Of a stretch of 64,000 bases of DNA, positions 43,716-53,851 are shown piece after piece. This DNA is from Acetivibrio sp. MSJd-27 (GTDB lineage Bacteria; Bacillota; Clostridia; UMGS1840; HGM11507). Below the pieces are notes generated by a model. That model did no database searches. It had not been told where the DNA came from and saw only the letters and a list, made by a program, of their open reading frames with translations. Positions within the stretch are counted from its first letter, which is position 1. Every line of letters starts with the position of its first letter. Made by a program: the position numbers and the translations under genes. The stretch is taken from NCBI RefSeq assembly GCF_018918095.1, contig NZ_JAHLPV010000009.1, positions 25,909-89,908 of the forward strand. The letters are read 5' to 3'.

Positions 43716-44108
43716 CTACATCAGCAAATCGGCAACCGCTTTCTGTATCGGTTCGTTGATACTGAGCTTTGCAATGATGATAAGTATCTTGTCAACAGGG
43801 CAGCCGATGTCATTCCAAACAGTCCAAGCATCTTCCGCAAGGTCGTCATTTTCATACAAAGCAATGATTTCTTCCGGCGAAAACACCGTTTCAATGCTCT
43901 GTCGAACCAACTCTCCGTAGAAAGAAAGCTTTGCATTTCTAAGGGCAAATTCTGCTTCCTTTGCGGGCGGTTTGCTTCTTTTTAATTCGAGATATGCTTT
44001 ATCAAGTCTCCTGACCACAACCATCATCATTGCATCAAAAGGGTTAATGATTGCTTTTCTGCAAGGGCAGTTTTCTCTTTCCTTATCGGGTGTCATTTTA
44101 TCGTTCAT
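43716..44108 (-). CDS. Conserved ICE hypothetical protein (130 residues)
   Basis: The protein is helical and soluble, with an early CPCRKAIINPFD segment and a conserved ELVRQSIETVFSPEEII core. AAAGGAG precedes the ATG at 44108, which overlaps the end of the giant gene by 11 bases. A longer open frame to 44165 has no ribosome site. I recognise it as a regular neighbour of the TOPRIM gene in this ICE type, without known function. Confidence 0.6.
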   Translation of the reverse strand: MNDKMTPDKERENCPCRKAIINPFDAMMMVVVRRLDKAYLELKRSKPPAKEAEFALRNAKLSFYGELVRQSIETVFSPEEIIALYENDDLAEDAWTVWNDIGCPVDKILIIIAKLSINEPIQKAVADLLM

Positions 44109-47100
44109 AGGTTTTCTCCTTTCGTGTGTTCGGCACTTCGCCCTCATCGGGTTCGCCGCCGACAATTTCGTTTTCTCGCTTATCCATATTGAGCAAGATA
44201 TTCAGCTCGTCCAAGCGGGCAAGCTTTGTCTTTAGTTCTTCCTCTTGGATAAACGGTTTTTGGACTTCTTTCTTTGCGGTTTCCAACTGATTTGTGGTGT
44301 TCTCAAGGTCATTTTCCGCAAGCGACAAGCTCTCGGCAAATCTCTCAATGCCGTTATCAAGACGGATAATATTGCCGTGTGCGTCATCACCGAGAGGAAC
44401 ATTTCTGCTTGTCGCACCTTTCAGTCGAACCTCATAATTTCGCTCTGCGGTATTAAAAAGCAGCTCCGTTTCAAACCCTCGGTACTTGCCGAGAGGAATA
44501 GGGTCGGGGCTGTTCATCTGCTTGCAGGTTTCAATGATTGCTTTGCCGGCATCGGCTTTTTCGGAATAAAAAACACCCTTAACCTCCATACCGACAAAGC
44601 GGTCGTCCGTTGGTTTCGGGTGCTGTTTCGCAGTTTCTACATCTTGCTTCAAGCCTTCAATGCGGTTTTCCAAAGCTGTAATTCTCTGCGGATAATATTT
44701 GATTATCTTATCTTCCAAAGCGTATCTTTCAGAGAGAAAGTTGGATTTTAAGAGCTTCAGCTTTTGGACTTGAATGTCCAAATCCATCTTCTCCTTAATA
44801 TACGGGTTGCCGGTGGCAAGCATTTTAATCTCTGCATAGGACAGAGCGGTTTCATCAATATCCTCGGCAGAACGCACCGGGGATTTGCTCGTCATAATCT
44901 GACTGGCGAACTTTTGCTTTCCCTCTACAAGCTGATACAGGTATGCGTCGAAGGTCTGCTCTGTAACATAGCGGTAAATATCTACATCGGGGTTTGAGTT
45001 GCCCTGTCGGATAATTCGACCGGAGCGTTGCTCCAAGTCTGACGGTCTCCACGGGCAATCGACATCGTGAAGTGCGATAAGTCTGTCCTGAACATTCGTG
45101 CCGGCTCCCATCTTCTGCGTAGAGCCGAGAAGCACTCTGACCTCGCCCTTACGGGTCTTTTGGAACAACTCTTTCTTCTTCACATCGGTATCTGCTTCGT
45201 GGATAAAGCGGACTTCGCTTTCGGGGACACCACGCTCTATGAGCTTCTTTCTGATGTCGTTATATACCGAGAATGTGCCGTCGTTCTTTGGCGTTGAGAG
45301 GTCGCAGAACACAAGCTGTGCCGATTTTTTGTCGGCTGTTTCCTCCCAAATGCGGTAAATGTTATCGACGCAGGCGTTGATTTTACTGCCTTCAAAATCA
45401 GGCAGCATATCGTTTAGCATACGCTGGTCGAGAGCCAACTTTCTGCCGTCGTTTGTGATTTTGAGCATATTATCCACACTCGAATCCACACCGCCGCCAC
45501 GGACTTTCTCGGCTCGTTCTGCAAGGGAAGCAACCATTTCTTTCTGCATTTCCGACGGCTTGACTGCAACATTGTGGAAGTGTGCTTCCGGCACAGGCAG
45601 CTCCAGCATATCCGCCGTCTTGATGTCGGCAACCTCCTTAAACATAGCCATAAGCTCCGGAAGGTTGTAGAATTTTGCAAAGCGGGTTTTCGCTCTGTAA
45701 CCCGTTCCCTCCGGGGTAAGCTCAACGGCTGTTACAGTCTCTCCAAAGGTACTTGCCCACGAGTCGAAGTGCTGCAAGTTGTTTTTTACAAGCGTGTTGT
45801 ACTGCAAGTATCGCTGAATGGTATAGAGTTCCACCATACTGTTTGAGATAGGAGTGCCGGTTGCAAATACCGTTCCTCGACCGCCTGTAAGCTCATCAAG
45901 GTATCGGCACTTCATAAACAGGTCGGAGGATTTCTGTGCTTCCGTTTGAGCGATACCGCCCACATTACGCATTTTGGTGTAAAGATAGAGGTTCTTGTAA
46001 TAATGACTCTCGTCAATAAAAAGCCTGTCCACACCGAGTTCTTCAAAGGTAACAACATCGTCCTTTCGGCTTTGGTCGTTGAGCTTTTCCAGCTTTTGTT
46101 TCACGGACTTTTTAGACTTTTCAAGCTGTTTAATGGAGAAGTTTTCTCCACGGTTTCGCTTCAAATCCATAATACCGTCTGTCAGTTCTTCAAGCTGCTG
46201 CTCAAGAATTGCCCTCTGTCTTTCAATGGACATCGGGATTTTCTCAAACTGAGAATGACCGATGATTACGGCGTCATAATCTCCCGTGGCAATTCGACCG
46301 CAGAACTTTTTGCGGTTCTTTGTCTCAAAATCTCGCTTTGTCGCTACGAGAATATTCGCCGCCGGATAGAGTTGTAAGAACTCCGCCGCCCATTGCTCGG
46401 TTAAGTGATTTGGCACTACGAACAGCGACTTATTGCAAAGTCCCAGTCGTTTGGACTCCATAGCGGCGGCTACCATTTCAAAGGTCTTGCCCGCACCGAC
46501 TGCGTGTGCTAACAGCGTATTACCGCCGTACAGAATGTGTGCAACCGCATTTTTCTGATGTTCACGGAGTTCGATTTCCGGGTTCATACCGTTGAAAACA
46601 ATGTGGCTTCCGTCGTACTCACGGGGTCTTATACTGTTGAACTTTTCGTTATACATCTTCGTGAGTTTTTCTCGGCGGGCAGGGTCAGCCCATATCCAGT
46701 CCTGAAAGCCCTGCTTTATGAGTTCCTGCTTTGCCTGTGCGATTGCCGTCTCTTTTTTATTGAGAACGGCTTTCTTTCTGCCTTCCTCATCTTCGATATA
46801 GTCAAAGATTCGGACATCTTTCAGGTTCAGTGTTTCCTCAATTATCTTATATGCGTTGATGCGGGAAGTACCGTATGTGCTGTACGCTTTTACATTGGAA
46901 CGGTCGTAGCTCTTTCCCTCAATGTTCCATTCGCCGGTAAACTGAGAGTAGTGAACCTTGATATTCCATTGTGCATAGCGTGGGGTGTCGAGAAACTCAA
47001 ACATAAACTGTTGGAATATTTCGGGCGGTATCCAAGTCGCACCGAGCCTTACGGAAATCTCGCTTGCCGTCAAATCCTTTGGCTGCACCTTTTCAAGTGC

Positions 47101-50100
47101 CTGCACATTGACGGTGTAATCTTCGGGATACAGTGCCGCAGACCTTTTGGCTGTCGCCAGCTTCTCACGAACATTGCCCGACAGATATTCGTCTGCCATC
47201 AGATACTTCGGCTCATAGGAATTACCGTACTCATAAAGGGGATTTAAGAAGATTACACCCTTTAAGTCAGCGAATAATTCCTCCTCACTTTTGCCGGACA
47301 ACTCCATCATATATTCCATATCAATGGCTGCTTTTTCGCCCATAGAGACAGCGAGAGCCTCGTCTGCGGTGTCAACCTCCGTTACCGGCTTGTGCGGTTT
47401 AATCGTCCTTTTGAAGAACATATCCGCCTTGCGTTCCAGTTCGCCATCTTCATTGATAACCTCAAGAGCGGAGAGCAGAGCATAGGAGCTGTCGTCGGAA
47501 AAGGCAGAAGTATTGGCACGGCTGTTAATCAGTCCGTACTTCTTTGTAAAGCTGTCATACAGTGTGTTCAGCTTATCCTGTGCCTGTTTGATTTCGCTGT
47601 CCGGGTAATCCTCGGTTTGCAGTTCAATCAAGTTACGGACGCAATCTCTTATCCCAATCATACCCTTAATGCGGTTCTCAGCGGTTGCAGATACCTCCAC
47701 CGGGGACATACGGGAGTTCTCACGGAAATAGATTTTATCGTCTAAAACAGTGTAAGAGAAGTTCCTTACCATAGGGTCTGCCGGGATAGAATTATCTTCT
47801 TCCTCCAGTTCGTCGGCAACCTCGTATTCGGAGATTTCTCCGTGAATGTTTGAGACTGCTTCGTTCAAAAGCTCCGAAAGGTCGGCATTTTCAAACGGTT
47901 CACAGGTTGCTTCCGGTCCGAAGCGACCGCTTACCATTTTCATTTCGCCGAGTATCATTTCCGGGTGCTGAACAAAATATGAGTTCATCCTTATACCGTT
48001 TTCGTCGGTGTCAAGATGAACCCAATCCGGCTCAATATCTATGAGTCTGTCTCGCTTTTGCAGAAACAGAATATCGGATACGACCTCTGTCCCGGCATTA
48101 CCTTTGAAGGTGTCGTTCGGAAGTCTGATTGCTCCGAGAAGCTCCGCCCTCTGTGCGATATATTTACGCACATTGGAGTTTTCCTTGTCCATAGTTCCTT
48201 TGCTTGTCACAAGAGCCATCACACCGCCGGGGCGTAACTTATCAAGCGATTTTGCAAAGAAATAATCGTGGATTAAGAAATTGTACTTGTCGTATCGTTT
48301 ATCGGAGACTTTGAAATCTCCGAAAGGCACATTGCCGATAATGCCGTCAAAGAAGCTGTCGGGGACATTTACTTCCTCAAAGCCCTGTGCCGCAATGGAA
48401 GATTTCTGATAAAGCTGCTGAGCGATACCGGCTGAAATGGTATCAAGCTCAACACCGTAAACCTTTGCGTTTTCCATTGACTTGGGCAGCATACCGATGA
48501 AATTACCGATACCGCAGGACGGCTCAAGCAGGTTGCCCTCCTGAAATCCCATCTGTTCCAACACCTTGTAAATGGCGGTAGATACTTCGGGCGGAGTGTA
48601 AAATGCAGTCAGTGTGCTTTCTCTTGCCGACGCATATTCCTCCGGCGTCAGGATGTTTTTCAGCATTGCATACTCTGTATGCCAAGCTCCTGCTCGTTCG
48701 TCGAAGGCTTCGGGAATACCGCCCCAACCGACATATCTCGACAAGATTTTCTGCTCGTCAGGTGTTGCAAAACGGTTTTCGTTTTGACAATCTCTCAGGA
48801 CTTTTATTGCTGCATAGTTTCGGTGGAAGCGTTCTTTCTTGTTCACTTCTTCAACCTGATTATTGGCAAGGTCAAAGTTGTGTCGTTCGGACATAGGAAT
48901 ATCCGGGTGGAGGTCAAAGCTCTTTACTTTTGACTTTTTCTTTTGCTCCCAAGCGGGGACAATCGGTTCAGGCTCTTTGTCGTAACCGTTGCCGATACGA
49001 ACACCCTCGTTATACATTTCCTCATCGCTGTCAAAACCGTTTTGAGTAGCAACGATTTCTCTGTAATCCTCAATCGGTACATTCCCGATATTTGTTGCCA
49101 CCATATCAGCTCTTTCAGTGTTTTCAATAAGAGCTTCCATTGTGGCAGAGGTACAGTCGGTCAAATCCGGTGTCCTGTGAAATTCTCGGTCTGCGTCCAC
49201 AAACCATTCCGTACCTACATCGGCAAGCTCCTGATTTGCAATGCTACCGAGATAATCAAAGAAATCCTCTGCCGAGTCATACTCCCGTGCGACTTGCTGT
49301 ATCTCGTCAAAAGAAAGAGTATTTGTAACATACTGACCTCCGGCATTGCTGTCGGGGTTATAGTACATCCAAGTTACACTTTCATTGTCCCGGTCAATAA
49401 AGAAGGCGTCGTCATAACCGGTTTTCGGACTGAAATCCGGTACGGTTTCAGTATCGTTTTGAGCTTTATTTTCGCCTGTAACGGTTTTTTCTTCCGCCGG
49501 TAATACACTGACCTTCAAGTGGTCGTTCATCGGATTTTCACGCACTTTGCGGTCAAATTCTTCCCTTGAAAGTTCCTTGTTGAATAAGGGCATATCGAAG
49601 TCATAGAGCATTACACGGTTTTCATCAAAGGACAAAATCTCATACTGAGAAGCCCCAATATACACGCTGTCGCCGAGATGATATTCATACTGCGCTTCCG
49701 GCTCGTCCTCTTTGTTTTCAGGTTCAGGCGGTGCGGTAGAAAGTATCTCACGGTTTTTTCTCTGCTCTGCAAGCTCGGCTCGCCGTTCTTCCTGCTTTTC
49801 AAGCCATTCAGGGTACTTTTCTTTTTCCTTTGGGTTTAGGTATCTGTCCATACGGATAAGGTCTCCGATACGCTTTTCCACCTGAGACCAAGAAAGAGTA
49901 ATGTGCGGCTTGTCGCTTCCGATACCTTTTGAAATTGTGATACCTTTTCCGTCGTGCTGTTCGTCAATGCCTGCACCGATGATGACCGGATAAGAGCCGC
50001 CCCAACCGTATTCGTTTTTCAAGAAGTCGGCGTTCTCTTTTGCGGAAATGCTCTTTTCAAACTGCTCATAGATACGCATTTTACCCTCGGAAACTCCGCT

Positions 50101-51762
50101 TCCACGGGTCAATACAGCGTCTATGATTTCCTGAGAAAAAGTAAAGGCAGAGGTTTTTTGTTCCTCTGCCTGATTTCCCATAATGAGAGTCAACTGACCG
50201 TCCATAGACGGAATCGGTTTCATTGTATCGGTCAATTCTCCCAAAAGTCTCATTGCTTCAAAATGCTGTGCGATAACGCCCCAGTCGTAGAAACTCTGAG
50301 CGGTTCTGTTTTCGTATTCACCCTCCCACAAGTGGAGGACATTCTGAAATGTTTTGTATCCCACAAGCCTGCCGTCGTTTAAGGTAAGCCGGGTGTAGTC
50401 GTTATTGAAGATACCCTTGATATATTCGGTACGGGTCGCATTGTCCGTATTTCTCTCATAGAAGTCTTTGATTTCTTCCTTTGAAGCGGACAAATGCGGG
50501 GTAGTACCGAGTATCTCTCGGATAGTATCATCGCCACCGAAAAACGGCAGGCTCTTGTCCTCGTGGTTTCTGTCGTAATACTCTAAGCGAATATTACCTG
50601 ATTCTTCACGATTTCCTGTGCCGAGTTCCTGATGTTGTTCATCAGGCGAACCCACTTCATCATATCTTCCGCTTTCATCTGCTCCGTCAGCCCGGCTTTC
50701 TGTGCCATCTGCTTCACGAGAGTTTCCTCCAGTTCGCTGGCTCTCTGCTGAACCTCCGCCAAGTGACTGTTCAGAATCCCTTTCGTCAGAAGATTGTAGT
50801 ACAGGATTTTGTGATGTTCCTTCAGATAAGTTCTCCTCATCTGCGACCATCTGCCGAGAGTCACTTCCGTCTGCTCCGGCAGTTTCAGGTTCGGAAGATT
50901 GTAATCTCCCACCATCGTGTATGTGATTTCGCTCATCGCTTTGACTCCTTTCGTCTTTGATGTCTTTATTGTATTCGGATTGCTCCTGTTCATCAATTAT
51001 GCGATTTTCCTTGCTGAGCGTGCTGATTGTTCTGCTGACAGGGAGCAACGCCATTTCTGCAATGTCGCTTGTAGCAATACCCACCGCATTGAGAACTTCC
51101 TGTGAATTAAAACTTGAAATACCGGCAAAGTCATCGGGAGAATAGACCTTGTCTGCGTTCAGTCCCAATCGTGCCATAACCATATATGATACGCTGTTTC
51201 TGACAAGCTCCAAATACAAGGCATTTGCTTCGTCGGCAGACAAATACTCAATATCGCTTCCTGCACCCAAACTCATAAAGTCGGAGATATAGTCTGCGAT
51301 GTTATCCTCAACGGCATTGGCAATGCTCTCTTTGACGACATTTTCAATACTCGTTGTATCGTTTACCGCACCGAAAGTATTTTCAAGTGTTTCAATAACT
51401 TCTGCTTCATATTCGGGTCTCATCTCCCAAATCGGAACAGGGCGGGAATGTCGACTTTCGTGGGTGTCCGATATATCAAAGTAATGAATCAGCCTTTGAC
51501 GGCTTCTGTCTGTGTCCTCAAATACGGCAATACCCTTTGCTCCTCGGTTTACCCAGCGACCGAAAGTACCGTTCCATCGTTCGATTTCAAGCACGGCTGT
51601 TGCGTCGGGTCTTTGGGCATAAATGAGAAGCTGTTCATCAAATCGGAGCCTGAAATTTCTGCCTGCTGTTTTCAGAAACGATTGCCAGTTTACCGGATTG
51701 TCTGTAACTGCAAAACAGGTTCTTTCATACAGCTCTGAAATCAGGTCAAATTTTCTTGCCAC
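44098..51762 (-). CDS. Giant polyvalent DNA methylase / SNF2 helicase protein
   Basis: The 2554-residue protein joins several units. An N-terminal ArdC-like region (RFDEQLLIYAQRPDATAVL) is followed by large polyvalent-protein modules (DDAFFIDRDNESVTW). The N6-adenine methylase core has EPSCGIGNFIGMLP and NVPFGD (a variant NPPF), and the SNF2 helicase has AHAVGAGKTFEMV, DESHYYKNL, and RIIRQGNSNPDV. It probably modifies and remodels incoming ICE DNA to escape restriction. A Ser/Glu/Gly-rich linker near residues 276-393 is where tnpV lies in another frame. No frameshift was seen; length is typical of this gene in clostridial ICEs. Confidence 0.9.
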   Translation of the reverse strand: MARKFDLISELYERTCFAVTDNPVNWQSFLKTAGRNFRLRFDEQLLIYAQRPDATAVLEIERWNGTFGRWVNRGAKGIAVFEDTDRSRQRLIHYFDISDTHESRHSRPVPIWEMRPEYEAEVIETLENTFGAVNDTTSIENVVKESIANAVEDNIADYISDFMSLGAGSDIEYLSADEANALYLELVRNSVSYMVMARLGLNADKVYSPDDFAGISSFNSQEVLNAVGIATSDIAEMALLPVSRTISTLSKENRIIDEQEQSEYNKDIKDERSQSDERNHIHDGGRLQSSEPETAGADGSDSRQMVADEENLSEGTSQNPVLQSSDERDSEQSLGGGSAESQRTGGNSREADGTESRADGADESGRYDEVGSPDEQHQELGTGNREESGNIRLEYYDRNHEDKSLPFFGGDDTIREILGTTPHLSASKEEIKDFYERNTDNATRTEYIKGIFNNDYTRLTLNDGRLVGYKTFQNVLHLWEGEYENRTAQSFYDWGVIAQHFEAMRLLGELTDTMKPIPSMDGQLTLIMGNQAEEQKTSAFTFSQEIIDAVLTRGSGVSEGKMRIYEQFEKSISAKENADFLKNEYGWGGSYPVIIGAGIDEQHDGKGITISKGIGSDKPHITLSWSQVEKRIGDLIRMDRYLNPKEKEKYPEWLEKQEERRAELAEQRKNREILSTAPPEPENKEDEPEAQYEYHLGDSVYIGASQYEILSFDENRVMLYDFDMPLFNKELSREEFDRKVRENPMNDHLKVSVLPAEEKTVTGENKAQNDTETVPDFSPKTGYDDAFFIDRDNESVTWMYYNPDSNAGGQYVTNTLSFDEIQQVAREYDSAEDFFDYLGSIANQELADVGTEWFVDADREFHRTPDLTDCTSATMEALIENTERADMVATNIGNVPIEDYREIVATQNGFDSDEEMYNEGVRIGNGYDKEPEPIVPAWEQKKKSKVKSFDLHPDIPMSERHNFDLANNQVEEVNKKERFHRNYAAIKVLRDCQNENRFATPDEQKILSRYVGWGGIPEAFDERAGAWHTEYAMLKNILTPEEYASARESTLTAFYTPPEVSTAIYKVLEQMGFQEGNLLEPSCGIGNFIGMLPKSMENAKVYGVELDTISAGIAQQLYQKSSIAAQGFEEVNVPDSFFDGIIGNVPFGDFKVSDKRYDKYNFLIHDYFFAKSLDKLRPGGVMALVTSKGTMDKENSNVRKYIAQRAELLGAIRLPNDTFKGNAGTEVVSDILFLQKRDRLIDIEPDWVHLDTDENGIRMNSYFVQHPEMILGEMKMVSGRFGPEATCEPFENADLSELLNEAVSNIHGEISEYEVADELEEEDNSIPADPMVRNFSYTVLDDKIYFRENSRMSPVEVSATAENRIKGMIGIRDCVRNLIELQTEDYPDSEIKQAQDKLNTLYDSFTKKYGLINSRANTSAFSDDSSYALLSALEVINEDGELERKADMFFKRTIKPHKPVTEVDTADEALAVSMGEKAAIDMEYMMELSGKSEEELFADLKGVIFLNPLYEYGNSYEPKYLMADEYLSGNVREKLATAKRSAALYPEDYTVNVQALEKVQPKDLTASEISVRLGATWIPPEIFQQFMFEFLDTPRYAQWNIKVHYSQFTGEWNIEGKSYDRSNVKAYSTYGTSRINAYKIIEETLNLKDVRIFDYIEDEEGRKKAVLNKKETAIAQAKQELIKQGFQDWIWADPARREKLTKMYNEKFNSIRPREYDGSHIVFNGMNPEIELREHQKNAVAHILYGGNTLLAHAVGAGKTFEMVAAAMESKRLGLCNKSLFVVPNHLTEQWAAEFLQLYPAANILVATKRDFETKNRKKFCGRIATGDYDAVIIGHSQFEKIPMSIERQRAILEQQLEELTDGIMDLKRNRGENFSIKQLEKSKKSVKQKLEKLNDQSRKDDVVTFEELGVDRLFIDESHYYKNLYLYTKMRNVGGIAQTEAQKSSDLFMKCRYLDELTGGRGTVFATGTPISNSMVELYTIQRYLQYNTLVKNNLQHFDSWASTFGETVTAVELTPEGTGYRAKTRFAKFYNLPELMAMFKEVADIKTADMLELPVPEAHFHNVAVKPSEMQKEMVASLAERAEKVRGGGVDSSVDNMLKITNDGRKLALDQRMLNDMLPDFEGSKINACVDNIYRIWEETADKKSAQLVFCDLSTPKNDGTFSVYNDIRKKLIERGVPESEVRFIHEADTDVKKKELFQKTRKGEVRVLLGSTQKMGAGTNVQDRLIALHDVDCPWRPSDLEQRSGRIIRQGNSNPDVDIYRYVTEQTFDAYLYQLVEGKQKFASQIMTSKSPVRSAEDIDETALSYAEIKMLATGNPYIKEKMDLDIQVQKLKLLKSNFLSERYALEDKIIKYYPQRITALENRIEGLKQDVETAKQHPKPTDDRFVGMEVKGVFYSEKADAGKAIIETCKQMNSPDPIPLGKYRGFETELLFNTAERNYEVRLKGATSRNVPLGDDAHGNIIRLDNGIERFAESLSLAENDLENTTNQLETAKKEVQKPFIQEEELKTKLARLDELNILLNMDKRENEIVGGEPDEGEVPNTRKEKTYER
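50583..50936 (-). CDS. TnpV-like protein nested in the giant gene
   Basis: The 117-residue product (start MSEITYTMVGDYNLPNL) carries the TnpV pattern: RTYLKEHHKILYYNLLTKG-like centre, then MIRLMNNIRNSAQEIV-like end. In Tn4451-type transposons TnpV is an excisionase-like protein of unproven role. It lies wholly inside the 2554-codon gene, on the same strand but in another frame. AAAGGAG stands eight bases before its ATG, so it should be translated in its own right. The host protein reads this stretch as a low-complexity linker. Confidence 0.7.
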   Translation of the reverse strand: MSEITYTMVGDYNLPNLKLPEQTEVTLGRWSQMRRTYLKEHHKILYYNLLTKGILNSHLAEVQQRASELEETLVKQMAQKAGLTEQMKAEDMMKWVRLMNNIRNSAQEIVKNQVIFA

Positions 51763-51777
51763 CTCGTCTGCACCTCC

Positions 51778-52461
51778 TTATCGTGTTTTTTCTTTGTCCT
51801 TTGCGGATTTCGTGTTTTCTTTTGCGGCTGGTTCTACGGTATGACCGTTTCTCTCGCAAAGCTCGGCAAATTCGCAGATATGGTAGAGATTTGTGCCGAC
51901 CTCCAAATGGTAGTCGTCGATATATCTGCAAGTTCTCTCCATTGTTTTGCCGTCGCCGAGCTTGATTGAGATTTTTTCTCCGTCCGCAATGCGAAACTGC
52001 TCCTGATAGTGCGGGTTGATAAATCGGATACCTCGCTCAGCGTTTTTCAAGTGGGCATTTAGCCACTCTTTCTGATAGCAATAGCAGTACAGATTGTACT
52101 CGCCCCTGTTGGGGTTAAATCTCATAAGATAGCTGTACTTTCCCGTATCAAGACGGATGCCGTAGTGGTTGCAGTCATCATTAAAGGAGCTGTCGGGAGT
52201 GGAATAACAGTAAGAGGACATAGCCTTTCTGCCGGACAAAACATCGCCGTCACGCAATCCGTTTATGACTTCATCAAATTCAGCCTTAAATTCATCGGTT
52301 TTCAAGTCTTTTCTGAAATCGTTCCAAGTCGTCCAAAACTCGTTCCCGTTAGAACCGAAGTCGGCTCTCAAATATCCGATAAGACCGGTCTGCATAGAGA
52401 GCTGCTGACTTTGGCTGAAGGTGTATTTACGCTCTGCTTCGGTCAATACTCTGTAATCCAT
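51778..52461 (-). CDS. LPD28-containing ICE protein
   Basis: The 227-residue protein ends in GKTMERTCRYIDDYHLEVG and LYHICEFAELCERNG, the large polyvalent-protein domain LPD28 pattern. The N-terminal part (TGLIGYLRADFGSNGNEFW) is a separate conserved fold. GAGG precedes the ATG at 52461. It stands directly upstream of the giant methylase gene in the same operon. Such domains are thought to be delivered with or act on ICE DNA; no activity is shown. Confidence 0.65.
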   Translation of the reverse strand: MDYRVLTEAERKYTFSQSQQLSMQTGLIGYLRADFGSNGNEFWTTWNDFRKDLKTDEFKAEFDEVINGLRDGDVLSGRKAMSSYCYSTPDSSFNDDCNHYGIRLDTGKYSYLMRFNPNRGEYNLYCYCYQKEWLNAHLKNAERGIRFINPHYQEQFRIADGEKISIKLGDGKTMERTCRYIDDYHLEVGTNLYHICEFAELCERNGHTVEPAAKENTKSAKDKEKTR

Positions 52462-52466
52462 TTTCA

Positions 52467-53024
52467 TCACCTCGCTTGTTCGTTTGTTTGTCTTTGCTTT
52501 GGAATAGGAAAACCATAAACTCCGGCAATGTCATCGCCGAGCCTTTTGGTAACTCGTGTGATGTCGGCTCTTGTGGCTTTTCCGTTATAGATTTTATCTT
52601 GCAGATTTTCAATCTGCGTATCGGTAACACCGTCTTTGAATACACGGTAAAGATAATGGTTTGTACCGTCGTGATGAACGGCGTCGGCACGAAGGTCGCC
52701 GTACTTATCCACATACCATTCGTTGTAATCGGTATCGGAATAAAGGCAGTCCTTAATGTTGCCGGAATCAATCATCTTGTAGCCCGACACTCTGCCGTTC
52801 CATCTGCCGAGGTCGCCGATAACAATAATCGGCTGTGAAAGCTGAATATTGAGATTTACTCGTTCATCATAAAGATTTTCGGCATTGGATTTTACCATAA
52901 TGTCGTAAAGCTCATCATCGGAATATCCGGGATACAGTTCCTCCAAAGACTCTCGCCAATCATCAAGGTCAAGGCTAATGTCGCTCCAAATGATATGGCG
53001 GTCATTCTGTTCCTGCCTGCTCAT
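52467..53024 (-). CDS. Conserved ICE hypothetical protein (185 residues)
   Basis: The protein is acidic and soluble (SDISLDLDDWRESLEELYPG, then NIQLSQPIIVIGDLGRWNGR). A C-terminal segment, GTNHYLYRVFKDGVTDTQIEN, resembles DUF-type proteins typical of this element class. GGAGG precedes the ATG at 53024 and its start overlaps the next gene upstream. It could be an antirestriction-type acidic protein, but it does not match ArdA and no function is assigned. Confidence 0.55.
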   Translation of the reverse strand: MSRQEQNDRHIIWSDISLDLDDWRESLEELYPGYSDDELYDIMVKSNAENLYDERVNLNIQLSQPIIVIGDLGRWNGRVSGYKMIDSGNIKDCLYSDTDYNEWYVDKYGDLRADAVHHDGTNHYLYRVFKDGVTDTQIENLQDKIYNGKATRADITRVTKRLGDDIAGVYGFPIPKQRQTNEQAR

Positions 53025-53235
53025 CAGTGCCACCTCCCAAATAAGAGAACAGCTTATTGGCTTTGGTCTGCTTCTGAAACTCGATAATCAGACTCATATC
53101 CGGAATAGTGATACCCGGAATTTTCAAAATGCTCTCCATGTCGAGCTGCTGCAATTTCTTTTCGGTATTGCAGCCTGCGTCAAACAGTTTCGTCAGAAGC
53201 TTTGTCTTTTGCTGAAAAGTGAAATTTTCCTTCAT
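53002..53235 (-). CDS. Small conserved ICE protein (77 residues)
   Basis: A helical, basic N-terminal protein (FTFQQKTKLLTKLFDAGCNTEKKLQ, then SILKIPGITIPDMSLIIE). It overlaps the 185-residue gene by 23 bases and is followed in the same direction by others of the cluster. No family or function was recognised. Confidence 0.55.
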   Translation of the reverse strand: MKENFTFQQKTKLLTKLFDAGCNTEKKLQQLDMESILKIPGITIPDMSLIIEFQKQTKANKLFSYLGGGTDEQAGTE

Positions 53236-53248
53236 TGCTTTGTCCTCC

Positions 53249-53842
53249 TTATCGTTCTTTGTCTTTATTTCGCTTCTTGTTTGAAAGCTCTTGTGCCTTT
53301 TCCTTTGCCCATTCAGGCAGACGCTCAGGCTTTATTTCGCCCATAACATCCATTCTTTCATATCGGGTTGATTTGCCGGTGTGAAGATTGGTACAAAACA
53401 CGGCACTTCCACGGCTGTTTGCCGACGCACCGAAACCACCTGTAACATAGTAGAGCTGTCTGTCGGCTCTCTGAAATTCAGGCTTTAATACCTTGGGGTC
53501 AATGGCTATGATTTTGCCGTTGATGTCTTTGGAATAGTGGTCGGGGATACAGTCGGCTTCTGTTATGAGTGTGATTGGAATATCCAGTTTTTCGACCTGT
53601 TCCTTGAAAAGCTCCGCTTCATTTGCCACACGGCTTCCGAAAAGGTGTACGATTTCGATATAGTCATCGCTTACCATACATTCCGAACACAGTTCAAACA
53701 GGTCGTTTCGCTCTGCAAAGCCGCACATAAATTTATCGCCGTTTGTACTTTGCTCATTGGAAGCCAAGATAACTTCCTTTTCGCCCACATTGACCGAGCA
53801 AAGAACAGTGTATTCACCGATTTTTCTTTTTCCCTCGTTCAT
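53249..53842 (-). CDS. Conserved ICE hypothetical protein (197 residues)
   Basis: The protein has alternating strands and helices (IGEYTVLCSVNVGEKEVIL, GFAERNDLFELCSECMV, YYVTGGFGASANSRGSAV). The glycine-rich stretch near residue 150 and the acidic-basic tail are its main marks. GAGGTG precedes the ATG at 53842. No catalytic pattern was seen. Its place between small conserved genes and the adhesin gene is typical of this ICE group. Confidence 0.55.
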   Translation of the reverse strand: MNEGKRKIGEYTVLCSVNVGEKEVILASNEQSTNGDKFMCGFAERNDLFELCSECMVSDDYIEIVHLFGSRVANEAELFKEQVEKLDIPITLITEADCIPDHYSKDINGKIIAIDPKVLKPEFQRADRQLYYVTGGFGASANSRGSAVFCTNLHTGKSTRYERMDVMGEIKPERLPEWAKEKAQELSNKKRNKDKER

Positions 53843-53851
53843 ATCCACACC

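Noticed and set aside
52467..53024. ArdA antirestriction protein
   Set aside because: Acidic and of similar size, but the ArdA sequence pattern is not visible; left as hypothetical.
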